DNA of 20,526 bases from Balamuthia mandrillaris (Eukaryota; Discosea; Longamoebia; Balamuthiidae): assembly GCA_031835245.1 (NCBI GenBank), contig JAVKOQ010000664.1, positions 1 to 20,526 on the forward strand. The letters run 5' to 3'. The notes under the pieces were generated by a model. It made no database searches and was not told where the DNA came from. It worked only from the letters and a program-made list of their open reading frames with translations. Both the position numbers and the translations under genes were made by a program. Positions 10,503 through 19,506 of the stretch are shown one piece after another (the stretch's first letter is position 1; each line of letters opens with the position of its first letter).

Positions 10503-12745
10503 CTTCTTTCTTAGTTCTTCTTTCTTAGTTCTTCTTCTTTCTTCTTCGTTCTTCTTTTCTCCTTTATGTTTGGCAAAATCATTAAAAATGGATTTTTCTT
10601 TAGCAGCGTGATGCAACCGAAGTAACCTCACCACGACCAAACAGCATAACACCCGCTCTGTCTTCTTCCCTCTCTGCTTCTTCTCTCTCTTCCTCTTCTT
10701 CTCAATCTCCAACCAAGGTCTCCGAGGTGTCCTCTCCTCAATCCGTCACCAAGCTGGAGCTCTCCCAAACGCTGGCCGAGGCCATCGCCCAACAGGCCAT
10801 CACAGTGCGGGAGAACCGCAAGCAACGCATCAAGGAGATCATCCGCCGGGACCTCTGCTTCAAGGACGTCTACAAGAAGGCCTTGGAGGGGAACGCCGAC
10901 AAGAGCTACGCCGTCCTCTATCGCCCGCTGTACAAGTACTATCACGACATTTATCGCCTCTTCCTCTTCGAAGAGCTACCCGAAGAAGAAGGAGAAGAAG
11001 AAGGACAACAAACAGCCACGAGAGAAGAAAAGCAAAAGTCAGACTATTACCTGCAAAAGTTTCGAGGCAAGAACAGAAGGAATGAGGAGGAGGATATCGA
11101 ATGGGCCAAACGAAATCTGCTCGATCCGCAAATAGCCGACCAGCTGAAGAAGCTGCAACGCAAGCTGCGCATCCGCAACGAGCAAAAGGTGCTGATCAGC
11201 GGGGCCAAGCGACAGGTCCTGGGCAAGGAGGGCCTGCATCAGGTCACTTGGGAGAGCAAGAGCGAGCAGCAGCTGCTGGAGCTCTTTGGCAGCCGCCAGC
11301 GGGCGGAGCAGATAAAGGGCCTCTCTCAGGAGGCCAAGAGGGACTTGGTGGCCAAGATAAGAGTGCAGATGGAGGAGCTGGCCAAGTTGGAGCAGGAGAT
11401 TGCCTTTCATTATGCTTTTTGTACGGAGATCTTGAAGCGGGCGAGCGATTTCATGGTAATGGAAGATCTGGTTATTCGGTTGCGACGGTTTGTTCTCTCT
11501 CCTTGCCCTTTCTTTCGTTTCTTTCTTTCTTTCTTGCGTTGTTTTGTTTGTTATCATTATCTTTTGCTTATTAGTTCTCTCATGTTTGTTGTTTTAAACG
11601 AAAGTGATGCAATCAAATATAAGCAAGAATGGACAGAGAGTGTACAGAAAGAACTGGATCACTTGAACGAGATGAGAGACAAAGCCGAGAAAGCTAGACA
11701 ACAAATGGATGCGGAGGAAGAAGCCCTTTTCAACCATTCCTCAGAGCACAATAAAACAGCAGCGAGGAAAGATTCAGAACAAGAACCTATCGCTAGCGAA
11801 ACGGGCAGCGGAGTTTGGAGCTTTGCCGACCTCATCAAAGAAGACAGACAACAAAAGAGAAGAATGGAGACCGGAGGAGGGATCGGTGGAAGCAGAGCCA
11901 GGCTTAGTCCTCGTTCGCTACAGCAGTCATCTTCATCAGAGGAAGGAGCGGAACCATCTCAAGAGTCGTTGTCAGCGTTGAAGCGGTTGTTAACTCCAGC
12001 CTCGCGAGGATCTTTGCTTTACCGTCCCAAGTCTCAAAACTTCCATCTTATTCATTATTCGCTGATGATGGCGGAAGAGGAGGAAAATCAACAGCAAAGC
12101 AACAACAGGAAGCAGGGAGAAGGGGAAGGAGAATCAAAAGCAGCATCGACTCTCAGTGGCACGGATTGCCAGCTGAAGAAGGAAGAAAGCCGAAACGAAG
12201 AGGTAGAAACAACGAAGAAGGAAGAAAAGTTAAGCCCGGTTCAAACACCTCGTCGCCGCAAGCAAGATCAAGACGTGTGGGACACGCTTCGTCGCAAGTA
12301 TGGCTTAGAGCAGGTCTCTGGCTATGTAGATGAAGACGGAGAGGACGACGAATATGAAGATGATGAAGAACCTGAACATCCAACGGGAAAAGTTGCAGGG
12401 ACAGCTGGTGCGTCGAAGAGATCCACCGCCGCCAAGCGGCGAGCCCGTCGAAAGAAGCGGCAAGCCAAGCTTCAAGAACAAAGAGAACGAGAACAGAGGG
12501 AACTACTGCAAACGGTGCGGCTTCGATTGGAGGACAATCCTTTTGCTCTCGGCGATGACGGCAGTGACTCTCTGCTGGGCGGTGGCTCCCATCACTCCTC
12601 CAGAGAGCAAAGCGAGTTTTGGGACATGTTCTTCTTTTCCTCTGCTTCTTCTTCTTCGTCACCACCATCATCTTCTCCTTCTTCTTCAAAGGGTGGAACT
12701 GTACTTGGTCAACCTCCACGCAAGGAGATCGCTCGTGCCAATTGA
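10351..12745 (+). CDS. Charged coiled-coil protein, 3 exons, 694 aa, unrecognised
   Basis: Family not recognised. Exons: 10351-10413 (MFKRTKAAAAGTGG..), 10607-11487, 11605-12745; total 2,085 nt, TGA at 12743-12745. Intron 1 (10414-10606) contains a (TC)n tract and ends TTTAGCAG; intron 2 (11488-11604) starts GTTTGT and ends ACGAAAG. The start is chosen because exon 1 joins exon 2 in phase 0 and an in-frame TAG at 10601 closes exon 2 upstream. Seen: a Ser-rich N-terminus; a conserved-looking helical core (residues about 65-370, e.g. ENRKQRIKEIIRRDLCFKD, YRPLYKYYHDIYRLFLFEEL); coiled coil with many Q, E and K; a low-complexity acidic stretch (DEDGEDDEYEDDEEPE); a basic nuclear-localisation-like KRRARRKKRQAK; and a Ser-rich tail. 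Probably a nuclear or cytoskeletal scaffold, but that is inference. It lies tail-to-tail, 41 bp from the F-box gene. Confidence 0.75.
10453..10500. repeat. (TC)n tract in intron 1 of the coiled-coil gene
   Basis: A CT/TC dinucleotide run inside intron 1, followed by three TTCTTCTTTC-type repeats to about 10545. It belongs to the same class as the pyrimidine tracts in other introns of this window. Confidence 0.9.
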
Positions 12746-12775
12746 AAGAAGAAAAAAAAACTCTATGTTGGACTC

Positions 12776-12781
12776 TTTATT
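12776..12781 (-). terminator. AATAAA polyadenylation signal of the F-box gene
   Basis: TTTATT on the + strand reads AATAAA on the minus strand, about 6 nt past the F-box gene's TAA. It lies within the 41-bp gap between two convergent genes, so the two transcripts probably overlap at their 3' ends. Confidence 0.5.
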
Positions 12782-12786
12782 GGTTG

Positions 12787-13896
12787 TTAGTTCAGTGGTT
12801 TGAACGTTTGGATGAAGCTGTCCAGCCGGATGCTAAACTCCTGCGGAAGAGGGCATTCAGGGCACCCGATTTCTCGCAACCATTTGAGCACTTCAAACTG
12901 GCCCCATTCGGCAGCGCGCTGGAAGGTAAGCGAAGTGACAGGGCATCCATTTTCATGGGCCCATTGCAACACCTCCAGCTTGCCGTTCTTTGCTGCCCAA
13001 GTGGTTGTGTTGCCATCCCAAGGGCATCCGTTTTCTCTCAGCCATTTAAGTACTTCTAGACGGCCACCAAACGCTGCTCTGGCGCACGTCTGCTCGTTCC
13101 AAGGACAGCCGTTTTCTCTCAGCCATTTCGCCACTTCCAAATGGCCCTGCCCGGCAGCTTCGCCAAGAGTTTCTTTGTCCCAAGGACAGCCGTTCTCTCT
13201 GGCCCACTTCAGCACTGCCAACTGACCATTCTTCGCAGCTTCCTCGCAAGTCCACTCGTCCCAAGGGCATCCGTTTTCTCTCGCCCACTTCAGCACCTCT
13301 AAATGGCCTCCTTTTGCTGCTTTGGCACAAATAACCCGGTTCCAAGGATATCCATTGCATCTCAGCCATTGTAACACTTTCAAATGACCGTTCTCGGCAG
13401 CCTTGGCAAGCGTTTTGCTGTTCCAACGACACTTGTTCTCTCTGGCCCATCTTAACACCTCCAAATGACCATTCTCGGCGGCCATGGCAGGTGTTTCCTC
13501 GTCCCAAGGACATCCATTCTCCCTGGCCCATTTCAACACCTCTAAATGTCCTCCTTTAGCAGCAACAGCACAAGTTGAAGGGTGCCAAGGACAGCCGTTC
13601 TCTCTGGCCCACAACAATCCTTCCAAATTACCATGCTCCGCTAGTGATATGCAAGCCCATTTCACAGACAACCGCTGTCGAGAGTGAGGGGGGCTGCAGG
13701 CATACCATCGGCGGCAGGTCCGCGCGGCCGGAGCCACACCGTCGTCGGGCAGCATTTGCAAGATGTGGCACAGCACTTCATCCGGCAAAATCTCTTCCAC
13801 CCAGCAGAACGTGCTTCGTGTACTACGATACCATCGTTGCCGCTGTGTTCCTCGAATATACACGCTGTGGAGGAAGCCACCCTTTCTGTCTTGCAT
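12787..13896 (-). CDS. F-box protein with 27-residue ankyrin-like repeats, 369 aa
   Basis: Probable substrate-recognition subunit of an SCF ubiquitin ligase. An F-box-like segment lies at residues 36-66 (ILPDEVLCHILQMLPDDG..CRRWY). About nine or ten tandem repeats of 27 residues follow from about residue 86 to 355, with the consensus GHLEVLKWARENGCPWDEET plus AAxNG; these are ankyrin-like repeats of the WARENGCPW type common in amoebae, oomycetes and giant viruses. ATG 13896 gives one intron-free frame to TAA 12787-12789. An alternative upstream start at 14051 lies in another frame (MEATPALFSPLRNDLKRKHS..) and could join only through a short intron (38 nt, GTGGCT..ACACAG), which I consider possible but unproven. 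Repeats are strongly alike, suggesting recent expansion or gene conversion. No capsid or other virus gene lies nearby. Confidence 0.88.
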   Translation of the reverse strand: MQDRKGGFLHSVYIRGTQRQRWYRSTRSTFCWVEEILPDEVLCHILQMLPDDGVAPAARTCRRWYACSPPHSRQRLSVKWACISLAEHGNLEGLLWARENGCPWHPSTCAVAAKGGHLEVLKWARENGCPWDEETPAMAAENGHLEVLRWARENKCRWNSKTLAKAAENGHLKVLQWLRCNGYPWNRVICAKAAKGGHLEVLKWARENGCPWDEWTCEEAAKNGQLAVLKWARENGCPWDKETLGEAAGQGHLEVAKWLRENGCPWNEQTCARAAFGGRLEVLKWLRENGCPWDGNTTTWAAKNGKLEVLQWAHENGCPVTSLTFQRAAEWGQFEVLKWLREIGCPECPLPQEFSIRLDSFIQTFKPLN

Positions 13897-14174
13897 TTCT
13901 TAGTTTTCTCTCTCAGCTGTTTTTCCTCTTGTTGTTGTTCGTGATGATCATTGTTGTCATGCTTTGCTGCACTCTTCTCCGTTTGTCTGAGGCTATGTTT
14001 TCGTTTCAAGTCGTTCCGTAGAGGAGAGAAAAGAGCTGGCGTAGCTTCCATGACAGCCCTGCTCGTTGAGATCCTCCAGGTTAAAACTTGCTTCTGCTTT
14101 CTCTTCTGGCCAGCGTAAACAGGAGGACCAACAATTTTTACTAGGAAAAATTTTGGCGGTCTCGTTTCTGCTAT
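13897..14174. other. Gap between the F-box gene 5' end and the rhodanese 3' end
   Basis: 278 bp between two genes of the same strand. It includes the possible upstream F-box start (ATG 14051) with a Lys/Gln/Glu-rich frame on the minus strand. The remainder looks like promoter plus the 3' UTR of the rhodanese-type gene. No other feature is supported. Confidence 0.45.
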
Positions 14175-14900
14175 TCAGGAAAAGAAAGGAGAGCGAGAAG
14201 AAACCATGGCCCACCGTGCCGTCCGTAACGCGGTCTTGGCATTGAGGCCCCACCTTGCCACGCCAGTTGCGTAGATGGCACTGTAGTTAGGTGGAACCAG
14301 CGCCCACTTTGTTGGTTGTAATTTTATCGTTTTTGTCGTAGTTGTTGTGGAGGTAAGAAAGTGTATATAGCAGGAAGAAGAGAGAAGGAAGACGAACCTC
14401 TTTCCCATAAGTATGAACTCGAGTGGTTGGGTTTCCCTCTGGGGTGACCAACGGCTGCTGCTCGTGCGTCCACGCCAACAAACTTCCCCTCAAATTCTTC
14501 ACACTTGTTCTTCGAGCTCTTTCTCCTCTTTCTTCTTCTCCTTCTCCTTTCTTTTCTTCCATCTTGGGCAAACCGTTGGTGCAAATAACGCGCGAACAAA
14601 CCGCTGCGATACCCAATCGTACAATACGGCACCACGATCACCTCTTCCCCTTCTTTCTCTTTGCTCGCGCTCGTTCTCTTTCGCTTTCATCCATTGCCAG
14701 AACTGCTCTTCGGTCACAGCGCAAGGCAGCATGCTCACCGCTCGTTCGTTGTCTTCTCGCACGTCCACCAGCACCACCGCCGCCTTGCGGGGCTCATCTT
14801 TTTCCTGCAGCGCCAGCAGGTCGGCAACACTGAGGTCCTCCACATCGGCAAAGTGTTGGCGCTTGTAGTCCTGGTAGAGCTCTTCCACCACCTCCTCCAT
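14175..14900 (-). pseudogene. Rhodanese-domain gene with two apparent frameshifts
   Basis: Sulfurtransferase-type domain. ATG 14900 gives MEEVVEELYQDYKR and VVLVDVREDNERAVSMLP (entry strand and CH2A-like motif). The active-site loop VIVVPYCTIGYRSGLFARYL, with the catalytic Cys, lies in a second frame (about 14645-14585). The C-terminal part (NLRGSLLAWTHEQQPLV, RVHTYGKE) lies in a third frame ending at 14398. A GT-AG intron (14397-14307) then leads in phase 0 to WALVPPNYSAIY and a TGA at 14175-14177. The frame changes fall near a GGGG run (about 14644-14647) and in a purine-rich insert (about 14520-14565). The minus strand there offers no GT donor that would explain the first as an intron. Either this is a decaying gene or the assembly has two small indels; motifs are otherwise well kept, so decay would be recent. 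A complete rhodanese lies 2 kb away. Confidence 0.7.
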
Positions 14901-15049
14901 TTTTTTTTTTTACTTTATGTTTTCGCTATTTTTTTTCGTTTTTTCTTTTTATTTTTTTAATTATTTTTGTTCGCTACATTTTTGCTACATTTTTGCTACG
15001 TTTTTTTTTCACTCTCTTCAACCACAGAAGAAGAAAGAAAGCAAGAAGG
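14901..15049. promoter_or_regulatory. Bidirectional promoter with 11-bp tandem repeats
   Basis: 149 bp lie between the divergent ATGs of the rhodanese-type gene (14900, -) and the coiled-coil gene (15050, +). It is very T-rich on the + strand and contains an 11-bp unit GCTACATTTTT repeated about 2.6 times at 14973-15001. The spacing leaves little room for separate promoters, so shared control is likely. No TATA box is evident. Confidence 0.55.
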
Positions 15050-16735
15050 ATGGAGAAGGAGGGCAGCAGGAGGAGCACCCGCAACGGCTCAACAACGACA
15101 GCGGCGATGGGCGTGGAGGGCCTCTTCAACGAGATCCACCAGCTCAAAGAGCAGCACCAGGGGAGGAGCGAGGCCTTGCGGCAGGCCCAAAGGGAGTGGC
15201 AGGGGGCGGAGGAGGGTCGTGCCACCGTTGCCCTGCTCGCCAAGGAATGCCAGCTGCGCCTCGATGAGCTGAAACAGTAAGCGAACGGATCCTACCTTTG
15301 TTGCTTCTTGCTTCTTGTTCTGCTCATTCTCGCTTCTTGTGTTCCTAAGACAGCTGGGAGAGTTGGAGGCCCAACACCTTGAAACAAAGAGAATCGTGGA
15401 GGCAAGAGAGAAGGGTTCGTTCTGTCCCATTTAGGAGGGTGTGGGTTGTTGCCACAACAAACATAACAAAAAATAAACAAACAGAGCACGAAGCGATGAC
15501 GATAGACGACAAGAGCCTTCAATGTGCTTTGGACCAACTGGAAGACCGGATAGCATCGCAAAGGTTTCAAGAAACTCACACACACACAACCTTCACCGTT
15601 GCATCTTTAACACTTGCCGACTGTTCTTCCTTCACAAAAGGGAGAAGTTCATCTCTGATATGGAGAAACTGCATAGAGGATTGCCCATTCGTTGCTTTCA
15701 CGAGGAAGCAGCAACGAATGAAGAAGGACACGAAGAAGATAGCGAATTGGAGTTGCTGTTGTTGGTGACAAACGAAGCCTATGTTGCAGAGAAGAAGGGG
15801 CAAGTGATAACCTTCGAGGAGCTGCAAAGGCTCAACGAGGAGCTGCGAATCAAAGTGGAGGACAAGAAGAACGCATTAGCGGGAGAAGAAGAAAGAGTTG
15901 CCCAACTTGAGGAGCTTAAGCGTAAGCGCAAAGACGTGGAGAAACAGAACCAAGGTTCCTTCTCTTTCTTCTTTTTACTGCCTCTCTTCTTATCGTTCTT
16001 TCTTTTTTCTTTTTTCTTTTTTGCAGCGTTGGAAGCAGAACTTTGTTCGTTAACGGAGAGCATCCAAGAGATGGAGAAGAAGCATCAGGAAGGCGTACTC
16101 ACTTTCAAGGTCGAGAGCCAAAGGTTTTTAACCTCTTCCGTAGCCTTCATTCTTCTTGTTTTCCTTCTTTTCATCTTTTCGGTTTCACTCTTTCCTGCTT
16201 TCTCATTTTCTTCATTACATTTTTTCGTGTGCCTTTCAGCATCGCAGACGAAGTGAGAAGAGGTGAAGAAGAACTGAAGACGCTTCAAACGCTGCGCGAC
16301 TCTCTCCTCTACCAAGAAAAGAACTTGGCTATGAAAGAAGAGAAACAGCGTCACAGCTTGCAAAAGGTCGAAGCAGAGTTAGAACGCCTGCAAACCCTCC
16401 AAAGATTGAAAGAGCGACAACAGAATGTACCACCTGTTCATCCTCCTTCGTTTTTTTCAACATCAACTCAAGGAGGAAGGATCAGTGCTTCTGCTATTTG
16501 TTCAACGTATCGTTCTTTCTTTCTTATGTTCTTTCCTTCTTTTACGTTCCTTGTTCAAGCTTTAACGCATTTCTCCTTTGTTTGTTTTCAATCCAGGAAG
16601 AAACAACAACTTGGCTCGCAGGTCAGGCATTCGCAGCAGAGGCATCATTACTCTCAGCAGCAACAACAGGCCCCTGCCACGCAGCTTCCTTCCTTCTCTC
16701 TCTCCTCCACCGACTGGGAAGAGCTGTTTCCTTGA
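15050..16735 (+). CDS. Coiled-coil protein, 7 exons, 395 aa, CCDC172-like layout
   Basis: Exons: 15050-15276, 15350-15414, 15485-15563, 15641-15954, 16027-16123, 16240-16506, 16597-16735; 1,188 nt, TGA at 16733-16735. All introns are GT-AG, 70-116 nt, with T-rich ends. The product is almost wholly helical and rich in Glu, Lys, Gln and Leu. It includes GLFNEIHQLKEQ near the N-terminus, EKFISDMEKL, and several heptad stretches such as EELQRLNEELRIKVEDKK and ELKRKRKDVEKQNQALEAEL. The C-terminus is Gln/Ser-rich and ends SSTDWEELFP. The order of motifs reminds me of animal CCDC172, but coiled coils resemble one another easily, so this is tentative. Met20 (MGVEGLFNE) is an alternative start. In exon 6 an earlier GT (after ..QQN) could shorten the protein. 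The two rhodanese genes flank it. Confidence 0.82.
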
Positions 16736-16841
16736 TATCTTCTATTTTTTTGCGGACAAACGAGCAGGACATGCGCAGTAATTCTGCAACAAAGCACGAA
16801 ATTCGAAAGAAAAAGCAAAAGAAGCAATAAGAGAAGAAAGA

Positions 16842-17654
16842 ATGCAAGCCTACCTACGCCGTGCTGCCTTGTCTTCTGCTCCTGCTCCTTGCTCCTCCGC
16901 ATGGAGGGGGGCCAGTTTTGGAGAAGCAGGTAGAAGGTGGTTGGCCACAAAGAATCCTAGCGAGCCATTCTCGCGTGTGTCGGCGGAGGAAGCTCTCAAT
17001 TGCCTTCAACAAGTGCGTCGAGTTCTTCTCGTTCTTTTTTCTTTTGTTCTTTTTTGAATTTTTGAAACAAACTCACCAACGTGTGGCCTGTTGTAGTACG
17101 TTGTGGTCGACGTCAGAGAACCTGGTTCTCCTCTCTTCTCTACTTTCTTCTCTCTTCTGCTTTCTGTAGTTGCTTTCTTCGCTTCTTTCTTTCCTCTCGT
17201 GTGTCAATGCTTTGGTTGACGGCAATCGTAAAAAAAACAAGATGAGGTGCAAGCAGGAACCATACCAGGAGCGAAGCACGTCTCTCTGGGCCGTGTAGTG
17301 CGCGATGCCAGCACGGAGGAGCTGCAAGGCCTAAAGAACAAGAAGCTGTTGCTGTACTGCCGCTCTGGCGTGAGGTCCGCCATGGCCTGCCAAGGTTTCG
17401 TCTCTGTTTCTTCTCTCGTGCTTCTATGCTTCTCTCTTGTCTCTCTCTTCTCTTCTTTCTCTTCTCCTATGCTTCTCTTTTCTTCTCTCTCCTTTCTCTT
17501 CTCTGCTTCTCTCGTCAATTGTTATCTTCTTCTCGCTCCGCTTTTACTCATGCCTCCAAAAGTGTTGGGGGCAAAGGGCTTTGGGGAGGTGAACAACCTG
17601 GAGGGCGGATGGAACGCGTGGAAGGCATTGACCGCCTCCAAAGACCAACAATAA
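16842..17654 (+). CDS. Mitochondrial single-domain rhodanese, 4 exons, 147 aa
   Basis: Thiosulfate sulfurtransferase-like enzyme that moves sulfane sulfur through a Cys persulfide. Exons: 16842-17012, 17097-17124 (only 28 nt), 17242-17394, 17563-17654; 444 nt, TAA at 17652-17654. The N-terminus MQAYLRRAALSSAPAPCSSA is Arg/Ala/Ser-rich with no acidic residue before a Glu at about position 28, typical of a mitochondrial presequence. Splicing joins YVVVDVREP to DEVQAGTIPGAKHVSL, the rhodanese CH2A region, then LLLYCRSGVRSAMACQ (active-site loop CRSGVR with catalytic Cys) and VNNLEGGWNAWKAL near the end, the usual C-terminal motif. The length suits a presequence plus one domain. All introns are GT-AG and T/CT-rich. 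It starts 106 bp after the preceding coiled-coil gene. Confidence 0.92.
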
Positions 17655-17779
17655 GGAGTGAGAGGAAGAAGCAAGGGGGCAGAGGTGCGCAGGCGAGCTG
17701 TTCTTGAGGGCTTTGCGCGGTCCAATAGAGTAACATTGCGTGTTTAACAAACTAAGTGCTGCTTCCGATCTTCAAAGAA

Positions 17780-17851
17780 GGAGAGAGCGAGAGAGAGAGC
17801 GAGAGAGAGAGCGAGAGAGAGAGCGAGAGAGAGAGAGAGAGAGAGAGAGAA
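17780..17851. repeat. (GA)n with 12-bp higher-order period
   Basis: A GA dinucleotide tract interrupted by C every 12 bp (17788, 17800, 17812, 17824) and then pure. It lies in the 251-bp tail-to-tail gap (17655-17905) between the rhodanese and small Tim genes, where I see no other feature. Confidence 0.9.
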
Positions 17852-17905
17852 GTGAAAGCAAGAATCTCAACAAAATCAAAAAAAAAAGCGAAACATTTTT
17901 TTTGG

Positions 17906-18175
17906 TTAATCAGAAGTGGAAGATTGCACGGCCAGGTGTCGCTTGGCTTCCGCTTGGTGAAGGGCTTGAAGGCGCTGGGCAACGACGTTGGTGGCATCCC
18001 CCCGACGCAGCACGCAGTTGGTGAAGCACTCCTTGTGGCCGACGGTGAGGAAGGCGGGGGGCTCCCCCTTCATGCAGAGGGGCCAGCACTTGTCGGCAAG
18101 AATGGTGGAGTGTTTGGCGTGCGTGCCGGCTTGAGCCAGGATGAGGCTGCTCTCTCTGATCGTCCTCGCGTCCAT
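17906..18175 (-). CDS. TIM8: Small Tim chaperone, Tim8-like, 89 aa
   Basis: Intermembrane-space chaperone that escorts hydrophobic precursors to the TIM22 or SAM complexes, normally as a hexamer with a partner small Tim (Tim13 for Tim8). Intron-free frame from ATG 18175 (A at -3, G at +4) to TAA 17906-17908. The defining twin CX3C motifs are present: Cys30-Cys34 (CWPLC) and Cys50-Cys54 (CFTNC), 15 residues apart, which would form two intramolecular disulfides through Mia40. CW..CM and CF.NCV..R, followed by a DATNVVAQRLQ helix, resemble Tim8 most, with a Tim13-like touch. Length is normal for the family. There is no presequence, as expected. The loop between the motifs is one residue longer than in human Tim8. 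Confidence 0.85.
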   Translation of the reverse strand: MDARTIRESSLILAQAGTHAKHSTILADKCWPLCMKGEPPAFLTVGHKECFTNCVLRRGDATNVVAQRLQALHQAEAKRHLAVQSSTSD

Positions 18176-18604
18176 AGTTTCACTTGGTAGTGCACTAGGT
18201 GTTTTTTTGTTTTGTTTTTTTGTTCCCCTCCGGAGCCGATTTACTTGGAAAAGAGAGTTGGTTTGGTTTCTCCCCCTTTCTCTCTGCGCCTTTCTTCTGC
18301 TGCTTTCTTTTGTACTTTTTTTTTTTTTGGGTCCGCTGAGTGAAGGCCGTCGGTTCGATGCCCGCCATCGTCGTGTTTAATTTGTTTTTTGTTCAGTTCG
18401 CCGGTTCAACCCCCACCGATTTCATCTTTATTTTCTCTACCTGAAATCCAATCAAAAATCAAAAATTAATAACTGAATTTCGGCAAATTACCTCGTAGGG
18501 AATTGCACAAACAGTAATAGGTTGGGCAAAGGCTTCCTAAAATAACAGTTGAAAAAATCAGAAAAAAAATTAAAAGAAAAAAGAAAGAAAATATAAAATA
18601 AATA
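18176..18604. promoter_or_regulatory. Divergent promoter region, small Tim (-) / ankyrin gene (+)
   Basis: 429 bp between two divergent ATGs. The left part is T-rich with a mixed GC block at about 18331-18420; the right part is strongly A-rich, with an ATATAAAATA string at 18591-18600 just before the ankyrin gene's ATG, probably 5' UTR rather than a placed TATA box. Two tRNA B-box-like strings occur (18352-18362 and 18403-18413) but no tRNA fold. No gene is seen. Confidence 0.55.
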
Positions 18605-19465
18605 ATGGAGAGCCTTGCCTCCTCCTCCTCCTCCTCGCCTAGCTCAGCGACGACTTTGTCTTCCCCTGCTGCGGCCTGCAGCATCGCCGCCGCGGGTGGC
18701 GGTGGCAGCGGCAGCGGCGGCGCTTCCGCCGACAAACTTTTGGGCATCCTCTTCCAGGCCGCCCAGGGCTACACCAAGGAGCGCTTCCTCAGCGTCTTCT
18801 CCGCCATCACGTTCTCTCTGTCGCAGCTCTACGAGGAGCAGAGCTCCTCTTCTTCCCCTCCTTCCTCTGCTGCTTCTGCCAGTGCGACGGAACCGTTCTC
18901 TTCTTCTGAGCTGGCTGCCCCCTCGTCTCCTCCTCCCTCTTCGGGCTCTCCCGCTACCTCGCCCTCCTCCTCCGGCGTTCGCTCGGCCGTTCGATTGGTG
19001 GACAGCACCACCCTCTACCACTTGCTCTGCGCCAACGCCCACATGAAGGACGCCGAGAAGAAGAAGTGCTTGTTGCAGGTTTACAGGCAGGGCAAACTTT
19101 GGGAGCGCCGCCGAAGAGCCGCTGACCGTAACTTTTTTCTCTTCTTTGCTTTCTCTTCTCCTTTCTCACCGCTTCTGCTTTCTTCTCTGCTCTCTGCTCT
19201 CTGCTCTCTGCTCTCTGCTCTCTGCTCTCTGCTCTCTGCTCTCTGCTCTCTGCTCTCTGCTCTCTGCTCTCTGCTCTCTGCTCTCTTCTGCTCTCTCTGC
19301 TCTCTCTCTCTCTGCTCTCTGCTCTCTGCCTCGCCTCTGTCTTGCTCTCCTCTCTGTCTGCTCTTGCTCTCTCTGCTCTTGCTCTCTGCTCTCTGCTCTC
19401 TGCTCTCTGTCTTGCCTTGCTCTCTGCTCTCTGCTCTCTGCTCTGCTCTCTGCTCTCTCTCTCTC

Positions 19466-19506
<41 letters not shown>

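Noticed and set aside
12153-12719. 188-codon minus-strand frame opposite the coiled-coil gene, and a similar one at 11039-11557
   Set aside because: Antisense shadows of a biased Glu/Lys/Ser coding sequence; no motifs of their own.
12787-13896. Integrated giant-virus DNA, because of the F-box/ankyrin repeats
   Set aside because: Only this one gene has a virus-shared type; it is flanked by intron-bearing cellular genes and no viral structural or replication gene is present.
18346-18420. Two strings matching the tRNA B-box (GGTTCGATGCC and GGTTCAACCCC), suggesting tRNA genes or a SINE
   Set aside because: The flanks do not pair into a T-stem, and no acceptor stem, anticodon arm or A-box is found at the right distance.
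19186-19505. Regular short repeats that might suggest a CRISPR array
   Set aside because: Units are 7 bp, directly adjacent, with no spacers, and lie within a spliceosomal intron of a eukaryotic gene.
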